From Methylophilus sp. Leaf416 (GTDB lineage: Bacteria > Pseudomonadota > Gammaproteobacteria > Burkholderiales > Methylophilaceae): DNA of 64,000 nt. Under the pieces are notes generated by a model. The model saw only the letters and a list, made by a program, of their open reading frames with translations, ran no database searches and had not been told where the DNA came from. A program made the translations under genes and the position numbers. How positions within the stretch are numbered: the first letter of the stretch is position 1; each line of letters opens with the position of its first letter. The DNA lies in contig NZ_LMQS01000001.1 of NCBI RefSeq assembly GCF_001424665.1, positions 63,225 through 127,224 on the forward strand. The letters are read 5' to 3'. Shown one piece after another: positions 1 to 9,966 of this stretch.

Positions 1-387
1 GCCATTGCGGGAATGGGACTATTTCTTTTCAATGGCGAGTTTATTCCAACCCAATCACTGAAATACCCTCCCTCGATTTACTATTTTTCATATGCGGTTT
101 TTGTTTCAAGCTTGCTGTGGATTTACAGCGATAAGATTGAGTATTTTTTTGAGAAGATTAATATAAAAAATGTTGTGCTGTTTATTGCCAGTAATTCTAT
201 TTGGATTTACTTATGGCATATTCCCTTGATTAAGAATATCCATACACAATACGTGCTCAAATTTTTCATTGTTTTCTTCACAGCTGTTGTGATCACTTAT
301 TTACAAACTTTGCTGATAAGCCATTTGCTTGAGCGTATCGATCGTGTCGAGCTAAAGAAAAACATCAAAATTTTATTTACTGGCTAA
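1..387 (+). CDS. Acyltransferase-3 family membrane protein, C-terminal fragment
   Basis: The open frame is already running at base 1, so this is the C-terminal ~128 residues of a longer protein whose 5' part lies outside the window. It is rich in hydrophobic stretches consistent with three or four membrane segments, and contains a SNSIWIYLWHIPL segment typical of the last helices of acyltransferase-3 (OafA/NodX-like) proteins, which transfer acyl groups to surface sugars. The very short basic tail after the last helix fits a natural C-terminus. The catalytic His of the family lies near the N-terminus and cannot be checked here, so the substrate is unknown. Confidence 0.65.
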   Translation, partial: AIAGMGLFLFNGEFIPTQSLKYPPSIYYFSYAVFVSSLLWIYSDKIEYFFEKINIKNVVLFIASNSIWIYLWHIPLIKNIHTQYVLKFFIVFFTAVVITYLQTLLISHLLERIDRVELKKNIKILFTG

Positions 388-708
388 ATTCGGCTAGACA
401 CAGTATTTTGGATATTGTTAATTAAACGAAGAGTAATGCATCACTGCGGATTAAACCCAGTGATTAAAAATAAACGGTTTGAACTAGCCAATTAACAATC
501 CACGCCTATTGTTTCATTACCATTTCTTATCTGCATTTTCAGCTTTTTTTTCAAAGAGCTCCCTGGTTATTATTTTTGCAGCTAGCTTTAAGCATAATCG
601 CCTTCGTTAGCCATTAAACTCTATTGATTGTCACGCAACTGCGGAAATAAAACCTTTTATTAAAAGCTCTGATCAAGAGTACTTAAGATCAGACAAGAAG
701 TCGAAAAC
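388..708. other. Non-coding gap, no gene seen
   Basis: Together with the terminator that follows, this leaves about 370 bases between the acyltransferase fragment and ppiD. It is AT-rich, with no open frame that has a ribosome-binding site, and no tRNA or recognisable structured RNA. The two flanking genes converge, so no promoter is required here. Confidence 0.6.
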
Positions 709-734
709 AAAAAAGGAGGGCAACTGCCCTCCTT
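709..734 (-). terminator. Intrinsic terminator of ppiD
   Basis: A perfect stem (aaggaggg, 713-720, with ccctcctt, 727-734, extendable by two pairs) is followed on the minus strand by a run of six T. It lies 20 bases after the ppiD stop codon. Confidence 0.85.
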
Positions 735-754
735 CTTCACTGGTATCCAATTAA

Positions 755-2653
755 TTAATTGTTACTGTTAGACAACAATACTTTCGTGTTGTACTGAATA
801 TCTTTTTTAGCTTTCAGCGATGACACATAAGCATATGACATTTCAGACCCAAGTGCCGCTTGATACGCTTTATAAGCCTTGTCAGCGACCTCCGGGCTGT
901 CTTTAAGCTTCTGGTTCACGGCGATCACTTTAATCACGGTATAACCCTTATTAGGCTCGTTAAAACCATAATAGGCTGGCAGAGTATGAGTATTCACTTT
1001 GAATACATTTCTCATCACTGCATCAGTTAAGCCCTGCGCATTTCTACGGTCAATGGTAACAGGCGGAATCCAGTCGGCATTCACTGCTTTGCCAGCTTTT
1101 AACTCGGCAAGAAGCGCCTCGCCTTTTTGCTTGGCCAATTTAGTCGCAGCTTCAGCTTTCAGTAAAGACTCAATACCGCTTTTGACTTCATCAAAAGTAC
1201 GCGGTGCTTCTGGTGTGTACTCAACTGCCCTCGCGGCAACCAAGTTGTTTGGAGAAATTTCTACAGCTTCAGTATTACGTTTTTCTTTTAACACTTCGTC
1301 AGAAAACACCATAGAGGCCAGACGGTCACTCTTAAAGAATTTGGCAATTTCATCTTTAGTCATTGCCGGTGAAGTTTGTACTTGCAAATTAAACTTCTTG
1401 GCGACTGGCTCTAAACTGCCTGATTGCTCGTAAACAGTATTGCCGAAGTCATCTGCTAGTTCAGCATATTTAGCCTGTGCTTTCTGGAACAGTAATTCGG
1501 CTTTGATTTTGAGCTTCATAGAATCAAAATCTGAAGACTGGCCAGTAATACCGGTCAATTTGATAATGTGATAACCAAACTCTGATTCCACCAGGTCACT
1601 AATCTCGCCAACTTTCATTGAAAATGCAGCATTTTCAAATGGCTTCACCATGGCACCACGTCCAAAACTGCCCAGATCGCCGCCTTTACTGGCAGAACCC
1701 GTGTCTTGCGAAAATTCAATTGCCAGCTTCTCGAAGTTTTTAGGATTTTCTTTTACCTGCTTAAGAATGGACTCAGCTTTTTGCTTAGCGGCCGCTTTTT
1801 CTTCAGCGCTAGCTGTACTGTTAAACCCAATCAGGATATGGCTGGCCTGGCGCTGCTCATCCCCTTGGTATTTAGCAGCATTTTCTTCGTAATCTTGCTT
1901 TACTTCTTCATCACTAACGCTGGCATCACCAACTAAGCCGGCAGCAGATAACAACGTGAATTGCAGCTTCACCTTGGCTGGCGCGATAAATTTAGTTTTA
2001 TGTTGATTGTAGTACGCTTGTACTTGTTCAGGCGTGACGGTCACTTGATTAATAAAATCAACGACCTTGATGTCTGCAACAGACACTTCACGCTGTTCGA
2101 ACTCAGACATCAATGACTGCTCTGCAACTTTTTGCGGCATAAATACCAAGTTGGTTAAGCCATCACGCACTTGCTGTACGGTTAAGTCCTTGCGGATATT
2201 CTGCTCGAACTTTGCGGGAGTTAATTTATTCTGCGATAACAGTTGGTTATAAGTATCTTCAGAAAACTTACCATTGCTTTGAAATTCAGGCATACCCACC
2301 ACATGCTGGCTCAATTGGTCATCACTGATTTTAAAACGGTAATCCTGAATGGCGCCCTCGACTAAACGGCGAGTAATAATGCTATCCAGTACGGATTGTT
2401 TAAACGCTGGGCTTTCCAACAAAGCAGCATCTACTTTTTGCCCTTGAGATTGCAGGTAATTACGCGCATTCTCCACAGCGTTTGAATACTCTTGCAGTGA
2501 TATTTTCTGGCCATCTACTTTCGCAACCGCGACCTGGCCGCCTGCGTTGTTTAAATATGAATCAATACCGAACAATGCAAATGGTACAACAATCAGTGCC
2601 AAAATGATTTTTGCCATCCACCCTTGTGTATGTTTTCTTAATGCTTCTAACAT
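755..2653 (-). CDS. ppiD: Periplasmic folding chaperone PpiD (SurA N-domain / PpiC rotamase)
   Basis: 632 residues, the size of E. coli PpiD (623). A short basic N-terminus is followed by one membrane anchor (about residues 12-32), a SurA-like N-terminal chaperone region, and a parvulin PpiC domain at about 265-367 (QASHILIGF, then GGDLGSFGRG and FGYHIIKL). It is expected to sit in the inner membrane with the bulk in the periplasm, near the Sec translocon, assisting newly exported proteins. PpiD parvulin domains often have little prolyl-isomerase activity, so chaperoning is the safer call. It closes the conserved tig-clpP-clpX-lon-hupB-ppiD order, here separated from hupB by two tRNA genes. 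The upstream gap and an own terminator suggest a separate transcript. Confidence 0.93.
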   Translation of the reverse strand: MLEALRKHTQGWMAKIILALIVVPFALFGIDSYLNNAGGQVAVAKVDGQKISLQEYSNAVENARNYLQSQGQKVDAALLESPAFKQSVLDSIITRRLVEGAIQDYRFKISDDQLSQHVVGMPEFQSNGKFSEDTYNQLLSQNKLTPAKFEQNIRKDLTVQQVRDGLTNLVFMPQKVAEQSLMSEFEQREVSVADIKVVDFINQVTVTPEQVQAYYNQHKTKFIAPAKVKLQFTLLSAAGLVGDASVSDEEVKQDYEENAAKYQGDEQRQASHILIGFNSTASAEEKAAAKQKAESILKQVKENPKNFEKLAIEFSQDTGSASKGGDLGSFGRGAMVKPFENAAFSMKVGEISDLVESEFGYHIIKLTGITGQSSDFDSMKLKIKAELLFQKAQAKYAELADDFGNTVYEQSGSLEPVAKKFNLQVQTSPAMTKDEIAKFFKSDRLASMVFSDEVLKEKRNTEAVEISPNNLVAARAVEYTPEAPRTFDEVKSGIESLLKAEAATKLAKQKGEALLAELKAGKAVNADWIPPVTIDRRNAQGLTDAVMRNVFKVNTHTLPAYYGFNEPNKGYTVIKVIAVNQKLKDSPEVADKAYKAYQAALGSEMSYAYVSSLKAKKDIQYNTKVLLSNSNN

Positions 2654-3030
2654 TTTTTAATTTCCATTACCTGATTTTTTTGCAACAGCAAACTATACCA
2701 TAAACCGATACAAATCGCCCCAATCCAGCAGTTGCAATCGCTTTAAAAGCATATGGTTAAGAAGCTTGCGGAGCCTAAACTAATGACGAAAGTATCGAAC
2801 GTGAAATCACTCGCTAATACTTGAACACGGGCACAGAAAATAGATTAGCAAATGCCATGGAGCATTTGTTGTTGAGAACATGTTTGGTGGGAAACGCATG
2901 ATGCTTATGAAAAAGATTTCTAAACACAGATCATGATTAAAATTTTGCAGACTCAAGCTCAATTGACTAACTTATACATTAAAAGTTAAGCAATAGATCA
3001 ACACAACATAAAAAAAAATGTTTACAAAAG
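2654..3030. other. Non-coding gap upstream of ppiD
   Basis: About 380 bases without a credible gene. The only structure noticed is a small hairpin at 2849-2868 (caaatgc / gcatttg, 6-base loop). It presumably contains the ppiD promoter, but no hexamer pair was convincing. Confidence 0.5.
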
Positions 3031-3032
3031 AC

Positions 3033-3069
3033 GAAAAAAAACGAGTTAGGGATTAACCTAACTCGTTTT
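3033..3069 (-). terminator. Intrinsic terminator after tRNA-Asp
   Basis: A 13-bp perfect stem (aaaacgagttagg, 3038-3050, with cctaactcgtttt, 3057-3069) around a 6-base loop, followed on the minus strand by T residues. It lies six bases after the CCA end of tRNA-Asp. Confidence 0.85.
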
Positions 3070-3074
3070 AATAT

Positions 3075-3151
3075 TGGCGGAGCGGACGGGGCTCGAACCC
3101 GCGACCCCCGGCGTGACAGGCCGGTATTCTAACCAACTGAACTACCGCTCC
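3075..3151 (-). tRNA. tRNA-Asp (anticodon GTC)
   Basis: The 77-nt cloverleaf is visible on the minus strand: acceptor GGAGCGG/CCGCTCC, D-loop with AGTTGGTTAGA, anticodon loop CTGTCAC reading GTC, and T-loop GTTCGAG. Discriminator G and an encoded CCA end are present. It lies downstream of tRNA-Val on the same strand and is followed by a strong terminator, so the two tRNAs are probably co-transcribed with or after hupB. Confidence 0.96.
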
Positions 3152-3318
3152 AGTACTCGTCAAAAATGAAATTATAGCACGATATTTTTTATAATTTCAA
3201 CAACTATTTTATAACTATTTACCGCCACTTATTGCTACTTATTAAAGTAACTTATTAAGTGTGGCAAGACTCAAAAAATTAAGAGCGCAGACATCGCACT
3301 CTTGATTTTTAAATTGTC

Positions 3319-3394
3319 TGGTGGGTGCTAACGGGGTCGAACCGCTGACATTCGCCTTGTAAGGGCGACGCTCTACCAACTGAGCTAAGCACCC
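3319..3394 (-). tRNA. tRNA-Val (anticodon TAC)
   Basis: A 76-nt cloverleaf on the minus strand: acceptor GGGTGCT/AGCACCC, TAGCTCAGTTGG D-arm, anticodon loop CTTACAA reading TAC, and T-loop GTTCGAC. The encoded end is ACCA. The 5' end lies 58 bases after the hupB stop with no terminator between, so read-through from hupB is plausible. Confidence 0.96.
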
Positions 3395-3452
3395 GTAACA
3401 ACCCAAGTGTTGCTACAGTTGGCCGAGCATGTTAGCGCTCAACCAAAGCACG

Positions 3453-3725
3453 CTAGTTTACAGCATCTTTCAGACCTTTACCAGCCCTAAATTTAGGAGA
3501 TTTAGCAGCCTTGATGTTGATTGTCGCACCAGTACGAGGATTGCGGCCGGAACGGGCTGAACGCTCACCTACATAGAATGTACCAAAACCAATTAATGTT
3601 ACCAAATCACCTTTTTTCAGTGCACCAGAGATTGCCTCTGTTGTTGCATCCAGAGCACGAGCGGCTGCGGCTTTAGAAATACCGGCTGCATTAGCAATAT
3701 GATCTATCAATTCTGATTTATTCAC
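3453..3725 (-). CDS. hupB: HU-family DNA-binding protein, beta type
   Basis: 90 residues, full HU length. It begins [11 protein letters not shown], carries the GFGTF core and the GRNPRTG arm that inserts into the minor groove, and ends in the [12 protein letters not shown] helix. HU bends and compacts DNA non-specifically as a dimer in the nucleoid. The start codon is GTG, chosen because AGGGGAAA lies just upstream and because the HU N-terminus aligns from it. It sits downstream of lon, as in most proteobacteria, but has its own good promoter (3772-3801). Confidence 0.96.
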   Translation of the reverse strand: MNKSELIDHIANAAGISKAAAARALDATTEAISGALKKGDLVTLIGFGTFYVGERSARSGRNPRTGATINIKAAKSPKFRAGKGLKDAVN

Positions 3726-3771
3726 GTGTTTCCCCTATCTAGTTAAAAAAACAGGTACATCCTGTATTGCC

Positions 3772-3801
3772 TTTATATCAAGCCGCAAAACGAGCTGTCA
3801 A
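3772..3801 (-). promoter_or_regulatory. Sigma70-type promoter of hupB
   Basis: On the minus strand, TTGACA (3796-3801) and TATAAA (3772-3777) are separated by 18 bases, about 45 bases upstream of the GTG start. The -35 is perfect and the -10 matches five of six consensus bases. Confidence 0.7.
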
Positions 3802-3842
3802 GCGCTAATCCCGCGTTTTGACAATAATTCGCATCAATTTGC

Positions 3843-6278
3843 CTAATGCGTGACTGCTTGTTCTGGATTTGCGTCTCCAGCAGCAACAATTTCAACGGCT
3901 TCAGTATTTACCGCAAGTGGTTTTGGCGCGCTTTCCAATGCCAAATCCAGCACCTGATCTATCCATTTTACCGGGTGAATTTCCAGGTCTTTTTTGATAT
4001 TTCCAGGAATATCTACCAGATCTTTTTCATTCGCTGAAGGAATCAATACGGTTTTAATACCACCACGATGCGCTGCCAATAATTTCTCTTTTAACCCACC
4101 AATCGGCAATACTTCACCGCGCAGGGTAATTTCACCAGTCATTGCCACATCAGCACGCGCAGGAATGCCCGTCAGAACCGATACAAGCGCAGTTGTTAAT
4201 GCAATACCTGCACTTGGACCATCTTTTGGCGTAGCGCCCTCAGGAAGGTGGATATGAATGTCCTTTTTCTCATAGAAATCAGGACTGATGCCCAGTCCTT
4301 CGGCACGGCTACGCACGACGCTCATTGCAGCAGCTACAGACTCTTGCATCACATCGCCCAATTTACCGGTCGTAATGGTTTTACCTTTGCCTAGCAAGGT
4401 TACAGCTTCAATCGTCAGCAATTCACCGCCCACTGAGGTCCACGCAAGACCAGTCACCTGCCCTACCTGGTTATCCTTGGCGGCAACACCGAAGTCATAT
4501 CGTTTCACACCAAGATATTGCTCAAGGTTTTTGCTGGTGACGTTAATTTTTTTAACAGTTTTAGTTTTACCTTTAGCCAGCAACTGCTCTTTAACCGCTT
4601 TGCGGCAAATTTTGGCGACTTCCTGCTCAAGGCGACGCACCCCGGCTTCACGCGTGTAGTAACGTACGATATCGCGTAAAACACTTTCTGCAACGGATAT
4701 ATCCGTGGTTTTCAATGCGTGTGCTTTAAGCTGTTTAGGCAACAGGTAGCGCTGGGCAATATTGATTTTTTCATCTTCGGTATAACCTGAAAGACGAATA
4801 ATCTCCATACGGTCCAATAATGGCTCCGGAATGTTCATGCTGTTCGCGGTGGCAACAAACATTACATCGCTTAAATCATAGTCAACTTCGACATAGTGAT
4901 CAGCAAATGTATGATTTTGCTCAGGATCAAGCACCTCTAGCAAGGCAGAGGACGGATCTCCACGCATGTCTTGCCCCATCTTGTCGACTTCATCGAGCAA
5001 GAATAACGGGTTTTTCACGCCAACCTTAGTCATGCTTTGGAGTACTTTTCCTGGCATGGAGCCAATATAAGTACGGCGGTGACCGCGAATCTCCGCTTCA
5101 TCACGCACACCACCCAAGGCCATGCGCACAAACTTGCGATTGACTGCTTTGGCAATACTTTGTCCAAGCGATGTCTTACCGACACCTGGAGGGCCTACCA
5201 GGCATAAAATTGGGGCTTTTAACTTACCAACACGTTGCTGCACGGCAAGATATTCAACAATGCGCTCTTTAACCTTATCCAGGCCATAGTGATCGGCATC
5301 CAGGATATCTTCGGCTATTTGCAGATCCTTGCTGATCTTGGTTTTTTTCTTCCAAGGCAAATTGAGCAAAGTATCTATGTAGTTACGGACAACAGAAGCT
5401 TCTGCCGACATAGGTGACATCAATTTAAGCTTTTTGAATTCTGCTGTGACTTTGGTTAAAGCTTCTTTCGGCATGGCAGCGTTTTTAATACGCTGCTCAA
5501 GCTCATCCATCTCGGCATTTTCATCTTGTTCGCCGAGTTCTTTCTGAATAGCTTTAACTTGTTCGTTCAAATAGTATTCGCGCTGGCTTTTTTCCATTTG
5601 CCGCTTCACACGGCCACGAATGCGTTTTTCAACTTGCAGGATATCAATCTCTGATTCCATCAGGTATAGCAAATGCTCCAGGCGTTCAATCACGCTGAGC
5701 ATTTCCAGCACTTTTTGCTTCTCTTCCAGTTTCAATGTCAGGTGGGCAGAAATAGTATCCGCCAGGCGACCTGGTTCATTAATTGTTGAAAGTGACGTGA
5801 GGATTTCAGGAGGAATCTTTTTGTTCAATTTGACGTATTGATCAAATTGGGTCATGACTGTACGCATCAAAGCTTCCGCTTCTTTATCGCTTTGGTCAGT
5901 TTGCTCGACTTCTTCGCCCAATGCCATAAAGCATTCGTCGGTTTCTGTGAAATCAGTCACACGCACACGATGCAAGCCTTCCACCAGCACTTTTACCGTG
6001 CCATCGGGCAGCTTGAGCATTTGTAATACCGTAGCCAAAGTACCAATTTCATAGAGGTCTTCAGCCACAGGATCGTCTTTATTTGCAGACTTTTGCGCAA
6101 CCAGTAAGATTTTTTTATCACCTTCGGAAGCACGCTCCAAGGCTTTAACTGATTTGGCACGGCCAACAAACAGAGGGATGACTAAATGGGGATATACCAC
6201 GACATCGCGTAAGGGCAGCAATGGGATTAAGGTGGCTTCTTCTGGAGTCTCAACGTCAAACAAAGTGTGTTCAGTCAT
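3843..6278 (-). CDS. lon: ATP-dependent protease Lon
   Basis: 811 residues from the ATG at 6278. A longer frame opens with TTG four codons earlier, but MTEH follows the family N-terminus. Order of domains: LON substrate-binding region (about 15-205), coiled-coil middle, AAA+ module with Walker A GPPGVGKT at 362-369 and Walker [10 protein letters not shown] at about 425-433, then the C-terminal peptidase with the Ser-Lys dyad Ser689 (KDGPSAG) and Lys732 (GGLKEKLL). It degrades misfolded and regulatory proteins in the cytosol as a hexamer. The start is preceded by a sigma32-like promoter and a 5'-terminal hairpin, so heat-shock induction is likely. Confidence 0.96.
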   Translation of the reverse strand: MTEHTLFDVETPEEATLIPLLPLRDVVVYPHLVIPLFVGRAKSVKALERASEGDKKILLVAQKSANKDDPVAEDLYEIGTLATVLQMLKLPDGTVKVLVEGLHRVRVTDFTETDECFMALGEEVEQTDQSDKEAEALMRTVMTQFDQYVKLNKKIPPEILTSLSTINEPGRLADTISAHLTLKLEEKQKVLEMLSVIERLEHLLYLMESEIDILQVEKRIRGRVKRQMEKSQREYYLNEQVKAIQKELGEQDENAEMDELEQRIKNAAMPKEALTKVTAEFKKLKLMSPMSAEASVVRNYIDTLLNLPWKKKTKISKDLQIAEDILDADHYGLDKVKERIVEYLAVQQRVGKLKAPILCLVGPPGVGKTSLGQSIAKAVNRKFVRMALGGVRDEAEIRGHRRTYIGSMPGKVLQSMTKVGVKNPLFLLDEVDKMGQDMRGDPSSALLEVLDPEQNHTFADHYVEVDYDLSDVMFVATANSMNIPEPLLDRMEIIRLSGYTEDEKINIAQRYLLPKQLKAHALKTTDISVAESVLRDIVRYYTREAGVRRLEQEVAKICRKAVKEQLLAKGKTKTVKKINVTSKNLEQYLGVKRYDFGVAAKDNQVGQVTGLAWTSVGGELLTIEAVTLLGKGKTITTGKLGDVMQESVAAAMSVVRSRAEGLGISPDFYEKKDIHIHLPEGATPKDGPSAGIALTTALVSVLTGIPARADVAMTGEITLRGEVLPIGGLKEKLLAAHRGGIKTVLIPSANEKDLVDIPGNIKKDLEIHPVKWIDQVLDLALESAPKPLAVNTEAVEIVAAGDANPEQAVTH

Positions 6279-6297
6279 AGCTTCTTTCAAAAAGTGT

Positions 6298-6315
6298 CAA
6301 AGGCTTGTGCCTTTG
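6298..6315 (-). other. Hairpin at the predicted 5' end of the lon mRNA
   Basis: A perfect 7-bp stem (caaaggc / gcctttg) with a 4-base loop. The start predicted from the sigma32-like promoter (near 6313) would place it at the very 5' end of the message, about 20 bases before the lon ATG. A mRNA-stabilising role is inference. Confidence 0.5.
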
Positions 6316-6319
6316 CATT

Positions 6320-6348
6320 TAGATGGGAACGTACTTTGAAAAATCAAG
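6320..6348 (-). promoter_or_regulatory. Candidate sigma32 (heat-shock) promoter of lon
   Basis: On the minus strand, CTTGATT (6342-6348) and TCCCATCTA (6320-6328) are 13 bases apart. The sigma32 consensus is CTTGAAA and CCCCATnTA with 13-17 bases between. The -35 lies in the descending arm of the hairpin behind clpX. Lon is a classic heat-shock gene, which supports the reading. Confidence 0.6.
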
Positions 6349-6364
6349 AGAACGGATTCTCTTG
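6339..6364 (-). terminator. Terminator-like hairpin between clpX and lon
   Basis: A perfect 8-bp stem (caagagaa, 6345-6352, with ttctcttg, 6357-6364) with a 4-base loop. On the minus strand it is followed by ATTTTTC. It would stop or attenuate clpX read-through into lon. Confidence 0.6.
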
Positions 6365-6379
6365 TGACATAGATGGTAT

Positions 6380-6407
6380 CTTGCAATAGCCCGAAGGCTA
6401 TTGCAAG
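6380..6407 (-). other. UUCG-capped hairpin downstream of clpX
   Basis: A perfect 12-bp stem (cttgcaatagcc / ggctattgcaag). On the minus-strand RNA the loop is C(UUCG)G, an exceptionally stable tetraloop. It begins seven bases after the clpX stop codon and lacks a T run, so it is more likely a 3'-end stabiliser or processing element than a terminator. Confidence 0.65.
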
Positions 6408-6413
6408 CATGAT

Positions 6414-7703
6414 TTAACTTGCGTTTTCAACGCGTTTTTGGGCATCCTGATAAATCAAGATGGGTTCAGAGGTATGCTCGATCACACCTGCATCGACAAT
6501 GACTTTGGACAAATCTTTGAGCGATGGCAGTTCATACATCAGGTCAAGCAATGAATGCTCCAGGATAGAACGCAGGCCTCGGGCACCGGTTTTTCTTTCC
6601 AATGCTTTTTTGGCGATCAACCGCAGTGCAGAGTCCTCAAACTCAAGCTCAACGCCTTCCATCTTGAACAATTTCATATATTGCTTGGTCAGCGCATTTC
6701 TTGGCTCAACCAGAATTGTCATCAATGCGGCTTCATCCAGCGATTCAAGCGTCGCCACGACTGGCAACCGACCAATGAACTCCGGAATCAAACCAAATTT
6801 GATTAAATCTTCTGGTTCCACATCACGCAATACTTCACCTACAGCGCGGATATCTTCTTTGCTTTTTACTTCAGCACCGAACCCAATACCACCTTTTTCT
6901 GAACGGTGGCGAATGACTTTATCCAGCCCGTCAAATGCACCACCGCAAATAAACAGAATATTGGTGGTATCTAACTGCACGAACTCTTGATTCGGATGTT
7001 TACGCCCACCTTGTGGTGGCACTGAGGCAATCGTGCCCTCAATCAGTTTAAGCAAAGCTTGTTGTACACCCTCACCCGATACATCGCGAGTTATGGAGGG
7101 ATTGTCAGATTTACGGGAAATCTTGTCGACTTCATCAATATAAACAATCCCGCGCTGCGCTTTTTCAACATCGTAATCACACTTTTGCAGCAATTTCTGC
7201 ATGATGTTTTCTACGTCTTCACCCACATAGCCTGCTTCAGTCAAGGTAGTGGCATCAGCCATGACAAACGGCACATCCAGCATTCTTGCCAGAGACTGTG
7301 CTAGCAGTGTTTTACCTGAACCTGTAGGCCCGATCAGTAGAATATTACTTTTCTGGACTTCTACATCATCTTTATTGTTTTGACCACCGTCAGAAAGCGG
7401 GTTGTAACCCAAACGCTTATAGTGGTTGTAAACCGCTACAGACAAATTCTTTTTAGCTTGCACCTGACCGATGACGTACTGATCAAGAATGGCGCAAATT
7501 TCTTGTGGTGTAGGCAGCTTTTTATCTGCTGACTTGATCTCGTTCAGACTTTGAATTTCTTCACGAATAATGTCATTGCATAAATCTACGCATTCATCAC
7601 AAATAAATACAGAAGGGCCTGCGATCAGCTTTTTAACTTCATGCTGACTTTTGCCACAAAACGAGCAATATAAAAGCTTTTCGCTATCTGACTTATTGGC
7701 CAT
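6414..7703 (-). CDS. clpX: ClpX, AAA+ unfoldase of the ClpXP protease
   Basis: 429 residues. The N-terminal zinc-binding domain has the four cysteines at 13, 16, 35 and 38 (CSFC...CDEC), which bind adaptors and substrates. Walker A GPTGSGKT lies at about 125-132, Walker [10 protein letters not shown] follows, and the C-terminal small AAA+ domain includes the GARGLRSI sensor-2 motif. ClpX recognises tagged substrates such as SsrA-marked chains, unfolds them with ATP and feeds them to ClpP. It lies 33 bases downstream of clpP in the same orientation, as in most proteobacteria, and the pair is very probably one transcript with tig. Confidence 0.97.
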   Translation of the reverse strand: MANKSDSEKLLYCSFCGKSQHEVKKLIAGPSVFICDECVDLCNDIIREEIQSLNEIKSADKKLPTPQEICAILDQYVIGQVQAKKNLSVAVYNHYKRLGYNPLSDGGQNNKDDVEVQKSNILLIGPTGSGKTLLAQSLARMLDVPFVMADATTLTEAGYVGEDVENIMQKLLQKCDYDVEKAQRGIVYIDEVDKISRKSDNPSITRDVSGEGVQQALLKLIEGTIASVPPQGGRKHPNQEFVQLDTTNILFICGGAFDGLDKVIRHRSEKGGIGFGAEVKSKEDIRAVGEVLRDVEPEDLIKFGLIPEFIGRLPVVATLESLDEAALMTILVEPRNALTKQYMKLFKMEGVELEFEDSALRLIAKKALERKTGARGLRSILEHSLLDLMYELPSLKDLSKVIVDAGVIEHTSEPILIYQDAQKRVENAS

Positions 7704-7736
7704 ATTTATTCCCCTGCTGGTCGTCCTGCACTGATA

Positions 7737-8381
7737 TTAAACAGTACGTGCGGCAATTACCTGATCTACCAATCCATAATCTTTGGCAGCATCAGCACTC
7801 ATAAAGTTATCACGGTCTGTATCGGCAGCAATCCTGTCGACCGGCTGGCCGGTATGATGCGCCATGATGCCATTCAACTTGTCTTTTAAATACAGAATTT
7901 CTTTAGCATGAATGGCAATATCTGAGGCCTGGCCCTGGAAACCACCCAATGGCTGGTGAATCATTACACGTGAGTTTGGCAGGCAAAAACGTTTACCTTT
8001 TGAGCCAGCTGTCAACAGGAAGGCGCCCATACTAGCGGCCTGACCAATACATAAAGTACTTACATCAGGCTTGATAAACTGCATGGTGTCATAAATAGAC
8101 ATACCAGCAGTGACCGAACCGCCTGGTGAGTTAATGTACAAAGAAATATCCTTGTCAGGATTTTCAGCTTCCAGAAACAGCAACTGCGCTACAACGAGGT
8201 TGGCGGTCATATCATTCACCGGGCCAATCAGGAAAATAACGCGCTCTTTAAGCAAACGTGAGTAGATGTCATATGAACGCTCACCTCTACCACTTTGCTC
8301 AATGACCATTGGGATATACCCAAGACCTTGCGGCTCCATTCTTTCTTGCATCATGCCATCATGTGCGTTCATATAATTCAT
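7737..8381 (-). CDS. clpP: ClpP, proteolytic subunit of Clp proteases
   Basis: 214 residues. The serine-protease triad is visible as Ser117 (GQAASMGA), His142 ([10 protein letters not shown]) and Asp191 (DTDRDNFMS). The fold motif YINSPGGSV precedes them. The first ~15 residues are Met-rich and fit the processed propeptide of ClpP. ClpP forms the double heptamer chamber in the cytosol that degrades chains delivered by ClpX or ClpA. It starts three bases after the tig stop codon, which suggests translational coupling with trigger factor and matches the widespread tig-clpP-clpX operon. Confidence 0.97.
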   Translation of the reverse strand: MNYMNAHDGMMQERMEPQGLGYIPMVIEQSGRGERSYDIYSRLLKERVIFLIGPVNDMTANLVVAQLLFLEAENPDKDISLYINSPGGSVTAGMSIYDTMQFIKPDVSTLCIGQAASMGAFLLTAGSKGKRFCLPNSRVMIHQPLGGFQGQASDIAIHAKEILYLKDKLNGIMAHHTGQPVDRIAADTDRDNFMSADAAKDYGLVDQVIAARTV

Positions 8382-8384
8382 GGT

Positions 8385-9692
8385 TTAAGCACCCATCATC
8401 AATTCATCAAATTTAATTTTTTTGTTGGAGACTTTTGCTTTTTCAAGCACCCAAGCCACTACATTTTCTTCAGTCGCCAACGCTGCTGGCTCATCCAGAC
8501 GTTTAACATCCGCGTAATACCAGGTCACCAATTCAGCCGGTTTCTCAAAGCTCAATGCAAAAGTATCTACCATTGCACGCACTTGATCCGCATTGGCTTG
8601 CAAATTATGGCTATTCACCACTTCAGTCAAAATCAGGCGCAGTTTAGCATTGCGTTGCGCTTGGGCTTCAAATAGTGAAGGATCCATGGGCACTGTTTGC
8701 GGGTCGACACCACGCTCACGCAAGTTTTGTGCTGCAACCTGCATCAATCGGTTGGTTTCAGCTGCAATGATAGATTTTGGCAGCTCAAAAGTAGTTTCGT
8801 TCACCAGCGCTTCAAATACGCTCTCTTTTAAACGTGCTGCTATGCGTTTGGCTACTTCTTGTTCCAGGCTTTGTTTGATTTCAGACTTCATCGTTTCCAG
8901 ATTGCCATCTTCAACACCCAGGTTTTTAGCAAATTCCGCATCCACCGCAGGGTAAACCGGCTGCGAAACTGAAATGAACTTCACAGCATAACTTACTGTT
9001 TTACCAGCCAGTTGCGCTGGATTATGGTCAGCAGGATAAGTGATATCGAATGTTTTTTCAGTACCGGCTTTACCACCCACCAAAGCATCATCAAACTCGC
9101 TGACACGGCCAGGCTCACCAATCACCAGGTCAATACCACGGTCGCCAGTGCTCTCAACCTGCTCGCCATCGATGGAAGCGCTCAATGTAATGTTAATACG
9201 GTCAGCTTTTTTGGACGCGCGTTTTACAGGCTCGTAAGTAACACGCTGCTTAACCAATACATCCAGTGTTTTTTCAACATCGGCGTCAGTAACTTCTAAC
9301 GTTGGGCGTTCGATTTTGACTTTGCTCAAATCGCCTACGGTGACTTCAGGAAAAATCTCAAAAGTCGCTACATACTCTAATTCTTCAGCCGCTTCTTTAA
9401 ATGGAAGATGCTCAATGTTCGGGAAGCCGGCAACACGCAGTTTGTTTTGCTCGACAGCATCACCAAAGCTGGTTTCAACCGCTTTGGAATAGACTTCATC
9501 ACGCACCTGGTTACCGTAGTGCTGATTTACCAGACCAACCGGCGCTTTGCCTGGACGGAAACCTGAAAATTTGGCGGTGCGCGAAATTTGTTGCAAACGT
9601 TGTCTGATTTGCCCTTCCAGCGGAGCTAAAGGGACTTTAATTGTCATGCGACGTTCCAAGTTGCTGACTGTTTCAACAGATACTGCTGCCAT
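8385..9692 (-). CDS. tig: Trigger factor, ribosome-associated chaperone
   Basis: 435 residues, close to E. coli TF (432). The N-terminal ribosome-binding region contains FSGFRPGKAP (equivalent to the TF signature that docks on L23). A central FKBP-type prolyl isomerase domain (about 160-245) and the C-terminal helical substrate cradle follow. It meets nascent chains at the ribosome exit. As first gene of tig-clpP-clpX it couples folding and degradation. The ATG is preceded by ACAGGAAGTGC, a good ribosome-binding site. The upstream ~270 bases probably hold the promoter. Confidence 0.96.
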   Translation of the reverse strand: MAAVSVETVSNLERRMTIKVPLAPLEGQIRQRLQQISRTAKFSGFRPGKAPVGLVNQHYGNQVRDEVYSKAVETSFGDAVEQNKLRVAGFPNIEHLPFKEAAEELEYVATFEIFPEVTVGDLSKVKIERPTLEVTDADVEKTLDVLVKQRVTYEPVKRASKKADRINITLSASIDGEQVESTGDRGIDLVIGEPGRVSEFDDALVGGKAGTEKTFDITYPADHNPAQLAGKTVSYAVKFISVSQPVYPAVDAEFAKNLGVEDGNLETMKSEIKQSLEQEVAKRIAARLKESVFEALVNETTFELPKSIIAAETNRLMQVAAQNLRERGVDPQTVPMDPSLFEAQAQRNAKLRLILTEVVNSHNLQANADQVRAMVDTFALSFEKPAELVTWYYADVKRLDEPAALATEENVVAWVLEKAKVSNKKIKFDELMMGA

Positions 9693-9966
9693 GCTGCACT
9701 TCCTGTAAAAATCGTTTGATAACGATGGGTTATGTGAATGGGCGCGCCATTGCGCGTCTCAATGAATGTTTAGCATAACCTGACCATACTCTATAAGCTT
9801 TACAAAGTGATCAAATCATGAAAAAAGAGCATAAAAATATAACACAAGTCTCAATTGAAATAAACTTCAAAACAGCACTCAACCCAGATGCAGGTTGCAG
9901 AGGCGATGTTGCGCGTTTCGATTAGATAAAACAATAGACCCGCAAGGATTTGAAGAGTCTTAGCCT

